Shown here one piece after another: positions 18,299 through 26,599 of a stretch of 64,000 nucleotides of DNA. Source of the DNA: Akkermansiaceae bacterium (GTDB lineage Bacteria > Verrucomicrobiota > Verrucomicrobiia > Verrucomicrobiales > Akkermansiaceae); assembly GCA_019634595.1 (NCBI GenBank), contig JAHCBC010000001.1, positions 62,001-126,000 of the forward strand, read 5' to 3'. The position numbers and the translations under genes are program-made. Positions within the stretch are counted from its first letter, which is position 1. Every line of letters begins with the position of its first letter. The notes beneath the pieces are model-generated. The model worked only from the letters and a program-made list of their open reading frames with translations. It made no database searches and was not told the DNA's origin.

Positions 18299-18862
18299 AT
18301 GAAAACCCAACGATTCTCCCGCAGCCGCGGCTTCAGCCTCATCGAGATGCTGGCGGTCATCACCATCCTGGTGATCCTCGCCGCCGTCGTCATCGGTGGC
18401 ACCAGGTTCGTGAAGGAGAAGCAGGCCAAGGAAACGGCGAAGATCCAGATCCAGCTCCTGTCGCAGGCGCTGGAGCAGTACAAGCTGGACAACGGCGCGT
18501 ATCCCACCGGCGGCATGGGCGGCAAGCGGGACAGCAAGATCCTCTACCGGGCGCTGTACTGGGACTCCGACGACAACGGGGCGGGCGCCGACACCGACCG
18601 CCAGCAGAAGGTCTATCTTTCCGAACTGGACCCGGACAACAACAAGCAGGGCTGGACCGACGGCACCCGTGCCGAGGTCATCCTGCTGGACCCGTGGGGC
18701 AACGAGTACCGTTTCCGCTCCGGCAGGATGAACGACGGCAAGGCGAACCCGGAGGCGATCAACCCTGACTTCGACATCTGGTCCGCCGGTCCCGATGGCA
18801 AGACGAACCTGACCGGTGAGGGTGACGTGACCAAGGACGACATCCGCAACTGGGGCAGTTGA
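18299..18862 (+). CDS. gspG: Type II secretion major pseudopilin (GspG-like)
   Basis: 187 residues from ATG 18299; a GTG/ATG further upstream in frame would only add residues before the leader. The prepilin leader MKTQRFSRSRG ends at the cleavage site G|FSLIEML, with Glu at +5, followed by the hydrophobic stem (AVITILVILAAVVIGG). The C-terminal part has QALEQYKLDNGAYPTGG and LDPWGNEYRFRS, hallmarks of GspG, and Asp-rich loops (DSDDNGAGADTD) that bind calcium in the family. It lies 35 bases after gspF and ends the cluster; a terminator follows at 18898. Confidence 0.93.
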   Translation: MKTQRFSRSRGFSLIEMLAVITILVILAAVVIGGTRFVKEKQAKETAKIQIQLLSQALEQYKLDNGAYPTGGMGGKRDSKILYRALYWDSDDNGAGADTDRQQKVYLSELDPDNNKQGWTDGTRAEVILLDPWGNEYRFRSGRMNDGKANPEAINPDFDIWSAGPDGKTNLTGEGDVTKDDIRNWGS

Positions 18863-18897
18863 ACCGTAATTCACGCGACACAGCGTTTCCACTGGAC

Positions 18898-18925
18898 GCC
18901 CGCCTTCCCGGCGGGCTTCTTTTTT
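18898..18925 (+). terminator. Rho-independent terminator after the gsp cluster
   Basis: Stem GCCCGCC (18898-18904) with GGCGGGC (18910-18916), a five-base loop, then a run of mostly T to 18925. Confidence 0.85.
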
Positions 18926-18940
18926 CCCGCAACCATCCCC

Positions 18941-19618
18941 ATGAGCGAAGACAAAGACACCACCCCGGCATCCGCCCCTGAATCCACGGAAGCCGCCGCG
19001 CCGCGCGTGCGCAGGATTTCCACCCCCCGCGCGAAGAAAACCGCGGACAAGGCCGCCGGGAAAAAAGACGCCGAACCCACCGTGGTTGCCGCACCCGCTG
19101 CCGCCGCCCCGGCTCCGGAGAAAGCGGAAGCCGCTCCCAAGCCTGCTCTGGCACCTGCCCCCGCCGCCGTGGAGGACGGTGGTGGATCGGACAGCCGTCA
19201 GGATTGGCCGGATGAGGGCAGCGTTTCCGAAGCCGGTGGCAAGAGCGGCAACGACAAGCGCAAGCGCCGCCGCCGGAAGGGCAAGGGTGGCCAGAATTCC
19301 CAGCAGTCCGCTCCTTTGGCCGAAGAGGTCGTGTCACTTTCCGAAGCATCCGCCGCCTCCGGCGGGAATGATGCCGCCCCGGCCCCGGTGTCCGCGCCCG
19401 TCCAGGCACCCCGCCCGCCGCAACAGCCCCAGCACCAGCAGCATCGCCAGCCGGTGAACCAGGAAATGCTGGCAAAGCGCGCGTGGAAGATCTTCCTCGC
19501 GGAAGTCAGCGAAGAAGGCGTGTCCCTCATCAGTGACCAGGATGCGCGGGAACTTTCCAAGCGCTGCTTCCGCCTCGCGGAAATCTTCCTCGATGAGCAA
19601 GGGCGGAGATTGAGGTGA
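18941..19618 (+). CDS. Protein of unknown function with disordered N-terminus and conserved helical C-terminus
   Basis: 225 residues. About the first 160 are low complexity: acidic/Thr start, a basic patch (RVRRISTPRAKKTADK), Ala/Pro runs, a strongly basic KRKRRRRKGKGG and a Pro/Gln/His stretch. Only the last 60 residues look folded: AKRAWKIFLAEVSEEGVSLI, DQDARELSKRCFRLAEIFL. The basic patches suggest nucleic acid or ribosome binding, but this is a guess. I do not recognise a named family. Strong terminator upstream at 18898, so it has its own promoter; the start leaves only 15 bases after the T run. Confidence 0.75.
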   Translation: MSEDKDTTPASAPESTEAAAPRVRRISTPRAKKTADKAAGKKDAEPTVVAAPAAAAPAPEKAEAAPKPALAPAPAAVEDGGGSDSRQDWPDEGSVSEAGGKSGNDKRKRRRRKGKGGQNSQQSAPLAEEVVSLSEASAASGGNDAAPAPVSAPVQAPRPPQQPQHQQHRQPVNQEMLAKRAWKIFLAEVSEEGVSLISDQDARELSKRCFRLAEIFLDEQGRRLR

Positions 19619-19653
19619 GAGTGAGGAGGGCATACGCCTATCCGTCATATAGG

Positions 19654-19759
19654 GTAGCGGAAGTCGTGAGACTTCCGGCTGGGGGGAGGTCCCCGGAAAG
19701 CCAACGCTCTATCCGTCAGGTGACGTCCACCCCGCCGAAGCTGTCACGGGCTTCGCTAC
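19654..19759. repeat. Family A REPIN, short spacer type
   Basis: Opening arm 19654-19679 (GAAGTC-GTGA-GACTTC) and closing arm 19734-19759 (GAAGCTG-TCAC-GGGCTTC, one mismatch in the stem). The spacer is shorter than around the RAYT gene, giving 106 bases in all. Confidence 0.85.
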
Positions 19760-19780
19760 CCTTCCTGGAGCTTCGCCAGG

Positions 19781-19882
19781 AGCGGAAGTCGTGAGACTTC
19801 CGGTGGTGGGGAGGTCCATCGGGGATCGGAGCCGGATTGCTGATGGTGGGTCCGCCCCGCCGAAGCTCTCACGAGCTTCGCT
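19781..19882. repeat. Family A REPIN interrupted by the IS110 element
   Basis: Opening arm 19781-19804 (GAAGTC-GTGA-GACTTC); closing arm 19859-19882 (GAAGCTC-TCAC-GAGCTTC then GCT). The final ACC(CC) expected after GCT is found at 21099-21103, after the IS110 element. Joining 19882 to 21099 restores a normal REP end (..TTCGCTACCCC). Confidence 0.85.
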
Positions 19883-19929
19883 TGTATGTTGATTCAGGCC
19901 GTCGCGGTGGTTCACTCCATCGTAGCGGA

Positions 19930-21088
<1,159 letters not shown>

Positions 21089-21149
21089 CACTGTTACTAC
21101 CCCATATATTCGCTACTCCTTGTGAGCTTCGCTTCCTTGGGAATTTTCC

Positions 21150-21521
21150 TCACTGGCCGCTGGCCTTGCGCTCGATGGTCTCACCGGCGCGCTGGAGGAA
21201 GCCTCCGGTTTTCTCGGCGGCTTTGCGCAGACCCTCTTCGGTCTTTTCCCTGGCGGTTTCGAGGCCGTCTTCGGTCTTCTCGATCGCGTTGTCCAGGCGC
21301 TGGCCGGGGGTGGGGGACGGGGCGTCCGGGCTGCCGGGTTCCTCCTCGGCGACCTTGAAATCCTCCGGCTCCGTTACGGGGATGGCGGACGGCGGGGCGG
21401 GTTCGACGATCTCGGCTGCGGGCGGGGTGCTGCCCGCAGCACCGGTTTCTTCTTTCCGGTCACAGGAAAGGATCCCCAGTGCTGCGATGGCGACGACGGC
21501 GGCGGAAACGGAAGCTTTCAT
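21150..21521 (-). CDS. Small lipoprotein with low-complexity Glu/Lys-rich repeats
   Basis: 123 residues from ATG 21521. The lipoprotein signal MKASVSAAVVAIAALGILSC has Cys20 as lipidation site. The mature protein is Pro/Glu-rich and ends in four imperfect helical repeats of about 11 residues (EKTEDGLETAR, EKTEEGLRKAA, EKTGGFLQRAG, ETIERKASGQ), likely an amphipathic coiled coil. An upstream in-frame Met at 21545 would spoil the signal sequence. It lies downstream of the flavoprotein gene on the same strand, separated by 36 bases. Function unknown; an envelope structural role would fit. Confidence 0.75.
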   Translation of the reverse strand: MKASVSAAVVAIAALGILSCDRKEETGAAGSTPPAAEIVEPAPPSAIPVTEPEDFKVAEEEPGSPDAPSPTPGQRLDNAIEKTEDGLETAREKTEEGLRKAAEKTGGFLQRAGETIERKASGQ

Positions 21522-21557
21522 GCCTCCGTTAAACGCCCGCGCCACCGCAAAGGCGAG

Positions 21558-23288
21558 TCAATAAACGTCGCGCAGGTAGCGCTTGTCCTTTTTCATGGTG
21601 GAGACATAGGCGGCGGCATCCTCCGCGCTGAGGCCACCGTGCTTTTCGATGACATCGTGGAGGGCCTTGTCCACATCCTTGGCCATGCGGGAGGCGTCGC
21701 CGCAGACGTAGAAGGCGGCGCCTTCCTGCAGCCATGCCCAGAGTTCCGCGCCTTGTCCGACGATGAGGTTCTGGACGTAGATCTTCTCCTTCTGGTCGCG
21801 GGACCAGGCGAGGTCCAGCCGTGCGAGCGTGCCGTCCTTGAGGAAGCCGGTGAGTTCCTCCTCATAGAGGAAGTCGGTCTGGCGGTAGGGATTGCCGAAG
21901 AACAGCCAGTTGCGGCCGGTGGCTCCGGTGGCCTTGCGGTCCTCCAGGAAGGCGCGGAACGGCGCGATGCCGGTGCCGGGGCCGACCATGATGACGGGGC
22001 TTTCACCTTTCTCCGGCAGGCGGAACGCCTTGTTCGAGTGGACATACACGCGTGGCTTCACACCACCGTTCAGGCGGTCCGCCAGGTAGGTGGAGCAGAT
22101 GCCGCCGCGTTTCCGGCCGTAGCTGTTGTAGCGGACGATGCCCACGCACAGGTGGACCTCGCCGGGATGCGCGCGCGGGCTGGAGGCGATCGAGTAAAGG
22201 CGCGGCTGGAGTTTCTTCAGCACGGTGACGAAGTCCTCCGCGTCCGTGAAGTCCGCCGGGTGGTCCACGACCAGATCGATGAGGTCGCGGCCCCAGCAGA
22301 AGTCGTCGAAGGCCTTCTTGTCATCCGCCTCCACCAGGGAGCGCAGGAAGGGGGAGCCGCTGCGCTGCTGCCACTTCTGGATGACGGACTTGTTGATGGT
22401 GCCGATGTCGTAGTGGTGGATGAGCGCCTCGCGGAGGGGAGCCTCGCCACCGTCCGGGAGCGGCACCACGCCGGCCTTGAACGGCAGCGCGGCGATGAGT
22501 TCGTCCACGGTTTCCGGGACGTTGGAAGGATAGACGCCCAGTGCGTCACCGACCTCGTATTCCAGCTCGGAGCCGTCGAGGGAGAAGGCGATGTGGTTGG
22601 TCTGCTTCTCGCCCGGGCCGTTGAGGTTGAAATTTGCGACGACGGGGGAGGGGAAGGGGTTCTTCTTCGAGTAGCCGCTTTCGGCGGGTTCCGCGGCGGA
22701 GGCGCCATTGACAGGGGCGCCGGAGGCGGCGGGGGCGATGACGGCCAGCGTGCCGGCGGACCATTCCGCGTAGGGCGCGTCCACATCCACGTCGCAATCG
22801 ACGCGCTTGAAGATGCGGGTGCCACCGAGGGCTTCGAAGCGGGTGTCGAACTCGATGCCGCACTTGCAGAAATCCGGGTAGGAGGAGTCACCGAGCGCGA
22901 GCACGGAGAAGGACACTCCGTCCATGCGCGGGGCGGAGTCGCCCATCAGCGCGGTGTGGAAATCCAGCGCGCTGTCCGGCGGCTCCCCGTCCCCGTAGGT
23001 GGAGGTGATGACCAGGAGGTTCTTTTCCTTCGGCAGGCGGGAGATGTCGTAGGCGGAGAGGTCATGGACCTCCGGCTCGTAGTTGCCTTTCTTGAGGGTC
23101 TTGAAGAGTTTCTTCGCCAGTCCCTCGGCGGTCCCGGTCTGGGAGCCGAAAAGGATGGTCACCGGGACGGCGGGGCCTTGGGCGGCGGGAGGGGCACCGG
23201 AGAGAAGCTGGGCCAGGAACCCGCCGAGCCAGGCGCGTTGTTCCGGTGTGAAAGGAGCGTCATCAGGGATCGTAATCGGTGCAGCCAT
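21558..23288 (-). CDS. NADPH-dependent diflavin reductase (sulfite reductase flavoprotein / CysJ-like)
   Basis: 576 residues from ATG 23288 (MAAPITIPDDAPFTPEQ). Domains in order: FMN-binding flavodoxin (FGSQTGTAEGLAKK, TSTYGDGEPPD), a connecting alpha domain, FAD-binding barrel (RLYSIASSP, GGICSTYLAD), NADPH-binding domain (VGPGTGIAPFRAFLED, YVCGDASRMAKDVD) and the C-terminal RYLRDVY motif. This is the architecture of CysJ, which passes electrons from NADPH to sulfite reductase CysI. No cysI is present, so another acceptor (for example a P450 or ferredoxin-like partner) remains possible. The longer open frame to 23354 lacks any conserved sequence. Confidence 0.9.
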   Translation of the reverse strand: MAAPITIPDDAPFTPEQRAWLGGFLAQLLSGAPPAAQGPAVPVTILFGSQTGTAEGLAKKLFKTLKKGNYEPEVHDLSAYDISRLPKEKNLLVITSTYGDGEPPDSALDFHTALMGDSAPRMDGVSFSVLALGDSSYPDFCKCGIEFDTRFEALGGTRIFKRVDCDVDVDAPYAEWSAGTLAVIAPAASGAPVNGASAAEPAESGYSKKNPFPSPVVANFNLNGPGEKQTNHIAFSLDGSELEYEVGDALGVYPSNVPETVDELIAALPFKAGVVPLPDGGEAPLREALIHHYDIGTINKSVIQKWQQRSGSPFLRSLVEADDKKAFDDFCWGRDLIDLVVDHPADFTDAEDFVTVLKKLQPRLYSIASSPRAHPGEVHLCVGIVRYNSYGRKRGGICSTYLADRLNGGVKPRVYVHSNKAFRLPEKGESPVIMVGPGTGIAPFRAFLEDRKATGATGRNWLFFGNPYRQTDFLYEEELTGFLKDGTLARLDLAWSRDQKEKIYVQNLIVGQGAELWAWLQEGAAFYVCGDASRMAKDVDKALHDVIEKHGGLSAEDAAAYVSTMKKDKRYLRDVY

Positions 23289-23432
23289 CGCGGTTGTAGG
23301 AAGCCCGGTCCGTGCCGGGGTGCGGAAGTTGCCTAGAGCGGCGCGGGGATTCAAGCCCGGATCGTGCCAAATCCATCACTTTTACGGATTCCGAGGCACA
23401 AATCCGGGTCCGGGATACCCACCGGGGAATCT

Positions 23433-23750
23433 TCAGGAGTATTTGAGGTTCTTGGAGGGATCCAGCTCGAAATCCATCGCGAAGTGGGACGTCGTGTTCG
23501 GTTTGATGAACTTTTCCACCAGCTTCAGGTGGTGGGCGCTGTCCTGGGTGATGCGCAGCTTTTCCAGGGAGTCCACCTCGATGGCGATGAAGAACGGCCA
23601 CGGGGAGGACGGATCGATGTTGCGGCCGGAGCGGACGTTGAGCACCTCCGGGATCTTCAGCAGCAGGCTGCGGCTGTTGCGGACCAGCGACTCCATCGTC
23701 TCCGCGTCAGCGTCCGGCTTGAGCTGGAAAAAGACGACGTGGTGGATCAT
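23433..23750 (-). CDS. Dabb (stress-responsive A/B barrel) domain protein
   Basis: 105 residues, a single dimeric alpha/beta-barrel domain. MIHHVVFFQLKPDADAETME is the typical first strand and helix; PEVLNVRSGRNID and SPWPFFIAIEVDSLEKL follow, and YxxxxxH-type positions are seen as DSAHHLKLVEKFIKP. Members are small stress-induced or catabolic-cluster proteins of uncertain biochemical role. It begins 22 bases after nuoA ends, so the two are probably cotranscribed. Confidence 0.88.
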   Translation of the reverse strand: MIHHVVFFQLKPDADAETMESLVRNSRSLLLKIPEVLNVRSGRNIDPSSPWPFFIAIEVDSLEKLRITQDSAHHLKLVEKFIKPNTTSHFAMDFELDPSKNLKYS

Positions 23751-23772
23751 CGGCGGTTCCTCCGGGGCACCC

Positions 23773-24147
23773 TCAGGATTTCCAGTTCAGCGCGCCTTTT
23801 TTCAGCGCATAGATGTAGGCGAAGACCAGGATGCCCGCGAAGCCGGCCATGCTGGCCAGTGCGGTGGGACCCTGGTGGGTCACCAGGTCACGGAACTGGA
23901 CGGCCCATGGATACATGAAGACCACCTCGATGTCGAAGATGACGAAGAGCATGGCCACCAGGTAGAACTTGATGGAAAAGCGCGGCGCGCCGTCGCCGAT
24001 GGGGAGCATGCCGCACTCATAGGCGCTGTCCTTCGTCTTGTTCGTCCTGGCGGAGCGCCCGAACACCACGCTCAGCGTCAGGGTGACGGCGGCGAAGCCG
24101 ATGGCGATGAGGATCTGGAAAAGGACGGGAAGGTAGTCGGTGGGCAT
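23773..24147 (-). CDS. nuoA: NADH-quinone oxidoreductase subunit A
   Basis: 124 residues with three membrane segments. The conserved loop between TM1 and TM2 reads DSAYECGMLPIGDGAPRFSIKFYLVAM and contains the Cys of the family's mobile quinone-site loop; FDIEVVFMYPWAV carries the membrane Asp/Glu pair. It is part of the membrane arm of complex I. It is odd that no other nuo subunit is adjacent: downstream lies a Dabb gene and upstream a small regulator-like gene. The remaining subunits must be encoded elsewhere. Confidence 0.94.
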   Translation of the reverse strand: MPTDYLPVLFQILIAIGFAAVTLTLSVVFGRSARTNKTKDSAYECGMLPIGDGAPRFSIKFYLVAMLFVIFDIEVVFMYPWAVQFRDLVTHQGPTALASMAGFAGILVFAYIYALKKGALNWKS

Positions 24148-24196
24148 GCGTGGCGGGACTGCTGACGGTGTACCCGCGAATGCCGGGCGTGGGTAG

Positions 24197-24233
24197 AAAA
24201 AAAACCCGCGCCGTGTGGAGCGGCGCGGGTTTT
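24197..24233 (-). terminator. Strong bidirectional terminator hairpin
   Basis: A perfect 13-bp stem (24201-24213 with 24221-24233). On the minus strand it is followed by a run of T (A run 24197-24204 on the plus strand), ending transcription of the small gene at 24255. Confidence 0.85.
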
Positions 24234-24254
24234 GCCAAAAGTTGGAAAAGCGCT

Positions 24255-24569
24255 TCAGCCTTCCTGGGCTTCCTGGGCGGCGGCATAGGCGCTGGAGGCC
24301 TCATGGACGCGGGAAGTTCCCTTGTATTCCTTGCCGATCTTTTCGACCAGACCGCGGGTCACCAGATTCTGAAGCTTTTCATAGGCACGCAGGCGGAGCA
24401 TCTCTTCGCCACCGCTGACCGCATTCCGAACCTTGAGGTTTTCGAAAACCCGTTCGAAAAGGTCGTTGAATCCGAATACTTTCTTCTCGGAAAGTACCGT
24501 CACCAGCTCATCGGTGACGTGATCGGGGAGGCGGCGTGAGAACCTGGTACGTTTCGTGGTGGTTGCCAT
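24255..24569 (-). CDS. Small protein with winged-helix-like features, unknown function
   Basis: 104 residues from ATG 24569 (MATTTKRTRFSRRLPDHV). Basic N-terminus, then helices DELVTVLSEKKVFGFNDLFERVFENL and a segment LQNLVTRGLVEKIGKEYKGTSRV that reads like the recognition helix and wing of a small winged-helix protein. The tail is Ala/Gln-rich. DNA binding is an inference from this pattern only. It is a single gene between a strong terminator and the divergent L31 gene. I do not recognise a named family. Confidence 0.7.
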   Translation of the reverse strand: MATTTKRTRFSRRLPDHVTDELVTVLSEKKVFGFNDLFERVFENLKVRNAVSGGEEMLRLRAYEKLQNLVTRGLVEKIGKEYKGTSRVHEASSAYAAAQEAQEG

Positions 24570-24708
24570 AACGGGGTCAGAGTAGCACACCGGACCCGGA
24601 AAGCGACTCAAAAAATAAGCGGCCGTTTGATGGATGAACGGATTTTCAGGAAAACGCACGATATCAACGCCTTTGGCACCTGTCATGCTATATTTCGCGC
24701 ATGAGACC

Positions 24709-24736
24709 TTGACAGAACCTCCAGTTTTCCTAATTT
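24709..24736 (+). promoter_or_regulatory. Sigma-70-type promoter of the L31 gene
   Basis: TTGACA (24709-24714) and TAATTT (24731-24736) with a 16-base spacer, 51 bases before the L31 start. Confidence 0.55.
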
Positions 24737-24787
24737 CCGCGCCCTCCCCGCCGCGTCGGCAACGTGGCGGGACGATCCATCATCCCC

Positions 24788-25057
24788 ATGAAAAAGGACC
24801 TCCATCCGAAATACAACCCGGTCGTCTTCGTTGACATGACCACCGGCACGCGCTTCGTGTCCCGCTCCACCAAGTCTTCCGACAAGAAGGAAGTCATTGA
24901 TGGCGTCGAGCACAGCATCATCTCCATCGGCATCACGTCGGACTCCCACCCGTTCTTCACGGGCCAGAAGCAGTTCGTCGACACAGAGGGCCGGATCGAC
25001 AAATTCCAGAAGCGTTTCGGTGCGGTCCGCCGCGTCGGAAAGCCGAAGCTGGACTGA
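24788..25057 (+). CDS. rpmE2: Ribosomal protein bL31, type B (zinc-free)
   Basis: 89 residues from ATG 24788. Begins MKKDLHPKYNPVVFVDMTTG, the type-B L31 opening, and has SDSHPFFTGQKQFVDTEGRI DKF in its C-terminal half. The CxxC zinc motif of type A L31 is absent, so this is the zinc-independent (C-minus) paralogue that in many bacteria replaces the zinc form when zinc is scarce. No Zur-like palindrome was found upstream, so it may be the only L31 here. A terminator follows at once. Confidence 0.95.
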   Translation: MKKDLHPKYNPVVFVDMTTGTRFVSRSTKSSDKKEVIDGVEHSIISIGITSDSHPFFTGQKQFVDTEGRIDKFQKRFGAVRRVGKPKLD

Positions 25058-25080
25058 TCCCCGCTGCAAGCTTTCTCCAC

Positions 25081-25124
25081 AAAACGCCCGTCCGCTCCGC
25101 GCGGCCGGGCGTTTTGCTTTTTTG
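25081..25124 (+). terminator. Rho-independent terminator after L31
   Basis: Stem AAAACGCCCG (25081-25090) with CGGGCGTTTT (25106-25115), then GCTTTTTT. Confidence 0.88.
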
Positions 25125-25159
25125 GGGGCGCGCGCGGGATGAAACGTCACCTATGAAAG

Positions 25160-25328
25160 GCAGGGACGGTTTTCCAAACCGTCAGGCAGGGGCAATGCCT
25201 GCCACCCTGCGGTGGCCCTTTTCCGTGTGTGTCTCCTTTTGATGAAACCGGGGAGGATTTTCAGGAAACCGGAGCCATGGGACGATGGAACATCCACCCC
25301 GCCGGACGGTTTGGAAAACCGTCCCTGC
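25160..25328. repeat. Family F inverted-repeat element
   Basis: Perfect 24-base arms at 25160-25183 and 25305-25328 (core GGACGGTTTTCCAAACCGTC and complement) around a 121-base spacer. Each arm contains its own palindrome GGTTT..AAACC, so each can fold as a hairpin. It fills most of the space between L31 and hisF; the rest (25329-25461) shows nothing recognisable. Confidence 0.85.
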
Positions 25329-25461
25329 CGCACCGTCCGGATAACGGGCGAAACCGCCCCGCGGGCCACGGCCACCCCTCCCGTTTGAGAAACCCGCGGC
25401 CACCACACGGTGGGCGGGCGTTTTGCTTGGCGGGAGGCGTTTCCCGCGCTTTGTTCCTCCG

Positions 25462-26229
25462 GTGCTCGCGAAACGAATCATTCCCTGCCTCGATGTGACG
25501 GACGGCCGTGTGGTCAAAGGCGTCAACTTTGTCGATCTCATCGATGCCGGGGATCCGGTGGAGGCTGCCATCGCCTACAACGCGCAGCAGGCGGATGAGC
25601 TGGTGTTCCTGGACATCACCGCGTCATCGGACAACCGCAACACCATGGTGGACGTGGTACGGCGCACTGCGGAGCAATGTTTCATCCCGCTGACGGTGGG
25701 TGGCGGCATCCGCAGCGTGGAGAACATGCGGGAGATGCTGCTGGCCGGTGCGGACAAGGTGGGGGTGAACACCTCCGCCGTGACGAATCCCGGCCTGGTG
25801 GATGAGGGGGCGAAGATTTTCGGCAGCCAGTGCATCGTCGTCGCCATCGACGCGAAGCGCGAGGGACCGGGGAAATGGGGCGTCTATACCCACGGCGGGC
25901 GCAAGCCGGTTGGGCTGGACGCCGTGGAGTGGGCGAAGGAAGTCTGGCGGCGCGGCGCGGGGGAGATCCTGCTCACCAGCATGGATTCCGACGGCACCCA
26001 GGCCGGCTATGACATCGAGCTGACGGCGGCGGTGTCCTCCGCGGTCGGCATCCCCGTCATCGCCAGCGGCGGCGCGGGGAATCTCGACCACATGGTGGAC
26101 GTGCTGGAGGCCGGGAAAGCGGACGCCGTGCTGGCGGCGAGCATCTTCCACTTCGGCAAGCACACCGTCGCGGAGGCGAAGAAGCATTTCGCGGAGAGAG
26201 GCGTGCCGGTGCGGCCGTGGGTGGGGTGA
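25462..26229 (+). CDS. hisF: Imidazole glycerol phosphate synthase, cyclase subunit
   Basis: 255 residues when started at GTG 25462, giving the canonical opening (M)[19 protein letters not shown]; the longer frame from 25423 adds 13 residues not seen in the family. TIM-barrel enzyme that converts PRFAR plus HisH-supplied ammonia to imidazole glycerol phosphate and AICAR in histidine synthesis. The catalytic Asp residues are in PCLDVTDG and [14 protein letters not shown]; phosphate-binding loops are [11 protein letters not shown] and [11 protein letters not shown]. No other his gene is nearby; family F repeats lie upstream and family A/B repeats downstream. Confidence 0.96.
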   Translation: MLAKRIIPCLDVTDGRVVKGVNFVDLIDAGDPVEAAIAYNAQQADELVFLDITASSDNRNTMVDVVRRTAEQCFIPLTVGGGIRSVENMREMLLAGADKVGVNTSAVTNPGLVDEGAKIFGSQCIVVAIDAKREGPGKWGVYTHGGRKPVGLDAVEWAKEVWRRGAGEILLTSMDSDGTQAGYDIELTAAVSSAVGIPVIASGGAGNLDHMVDVLEAGKADAVLAASIFHFGKHTVAEAKKHFAERGVPVRPWVG

Positions 26230-26239
26230 TCTTTCAAGC

Positions 26240-26324
26240 GTAGCGAACCTCGTGAGAGGTTCGGCGGGGTGGATGTTTTTTAGGAAAAAGGCTCCGGTTT
26301 TTCTTGGACTTCCCCGCAGCCGGA
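26240..26324. repeat. Family A REPIN truncated by a family B element
   Basis: Opening arm 26240-26265 (GAACCTC-GTGA-GAGGTTC) 11 bases after the hisF stop, spacer, then only GCCGGA of the closing arm before family B sequence begins at 26325. Confidence 0.75.
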
Positions 26325-26465
26325 CTGGGACCGCGGAATTCATTCCGCTTGGCTTCGCATGTTGTCTGGATTCTCCGGGGCGGGATGAATTGCCTCCGGC
26401 CATCCGGTTTGGCTGCGCAGAAAAGGAAAGCTCGCTATCTCTCGCTCTGGATTCCGCGGTCCCAG
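26325..26465. repeat. Family B element with enlarged, degraded centre
   Basis: Left arm CTGGGACCGCGGAATTCATT from 26325, the usual TTGGCTTCGC..GGATTCTCCGGGGCGGGATGAATT centre, then about 75 extra bases, and a right end TTCCGCGGTCCCAG at 26452-26465. The right arm is duplicated in degraded form. Confidence 0.75.
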
Positions 26466-26479
26466 TAAGCCATCCATGC

Positions 26480-26584
26480 GTAGCGGATCTCGTGAGAGAT
26501 CCGGCGGGGTGGATGTCTGTTAGGGGAATGGCTCCGGATTTTTGGGGACTTCCCCCCAGCCGAAGGTCTCACGACCTTCGCTAC
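26480..26584. repeat. Family A REPIN
   Basis: Opening arm 26480-26505 (GGATCTC-GTGA-GAGATCC) and closing arm 26559-26584 (GAAGGTC-TCAC-GACCTTC). The stem sequences differ from those of the RAYT-adjacent copies but each still pairs internally. Confidence 0.85.
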
Positions 26585-26599
26585 CCCGTGATCCACCAC

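Noticed and set aside
21639..23336. 565-residue plus-strand frame opposite the CysJ-like gene
   Set aside because: Antisense shadow without recognisable motifs; the minus strand shows all FMN, FAD and NADPH motifs.
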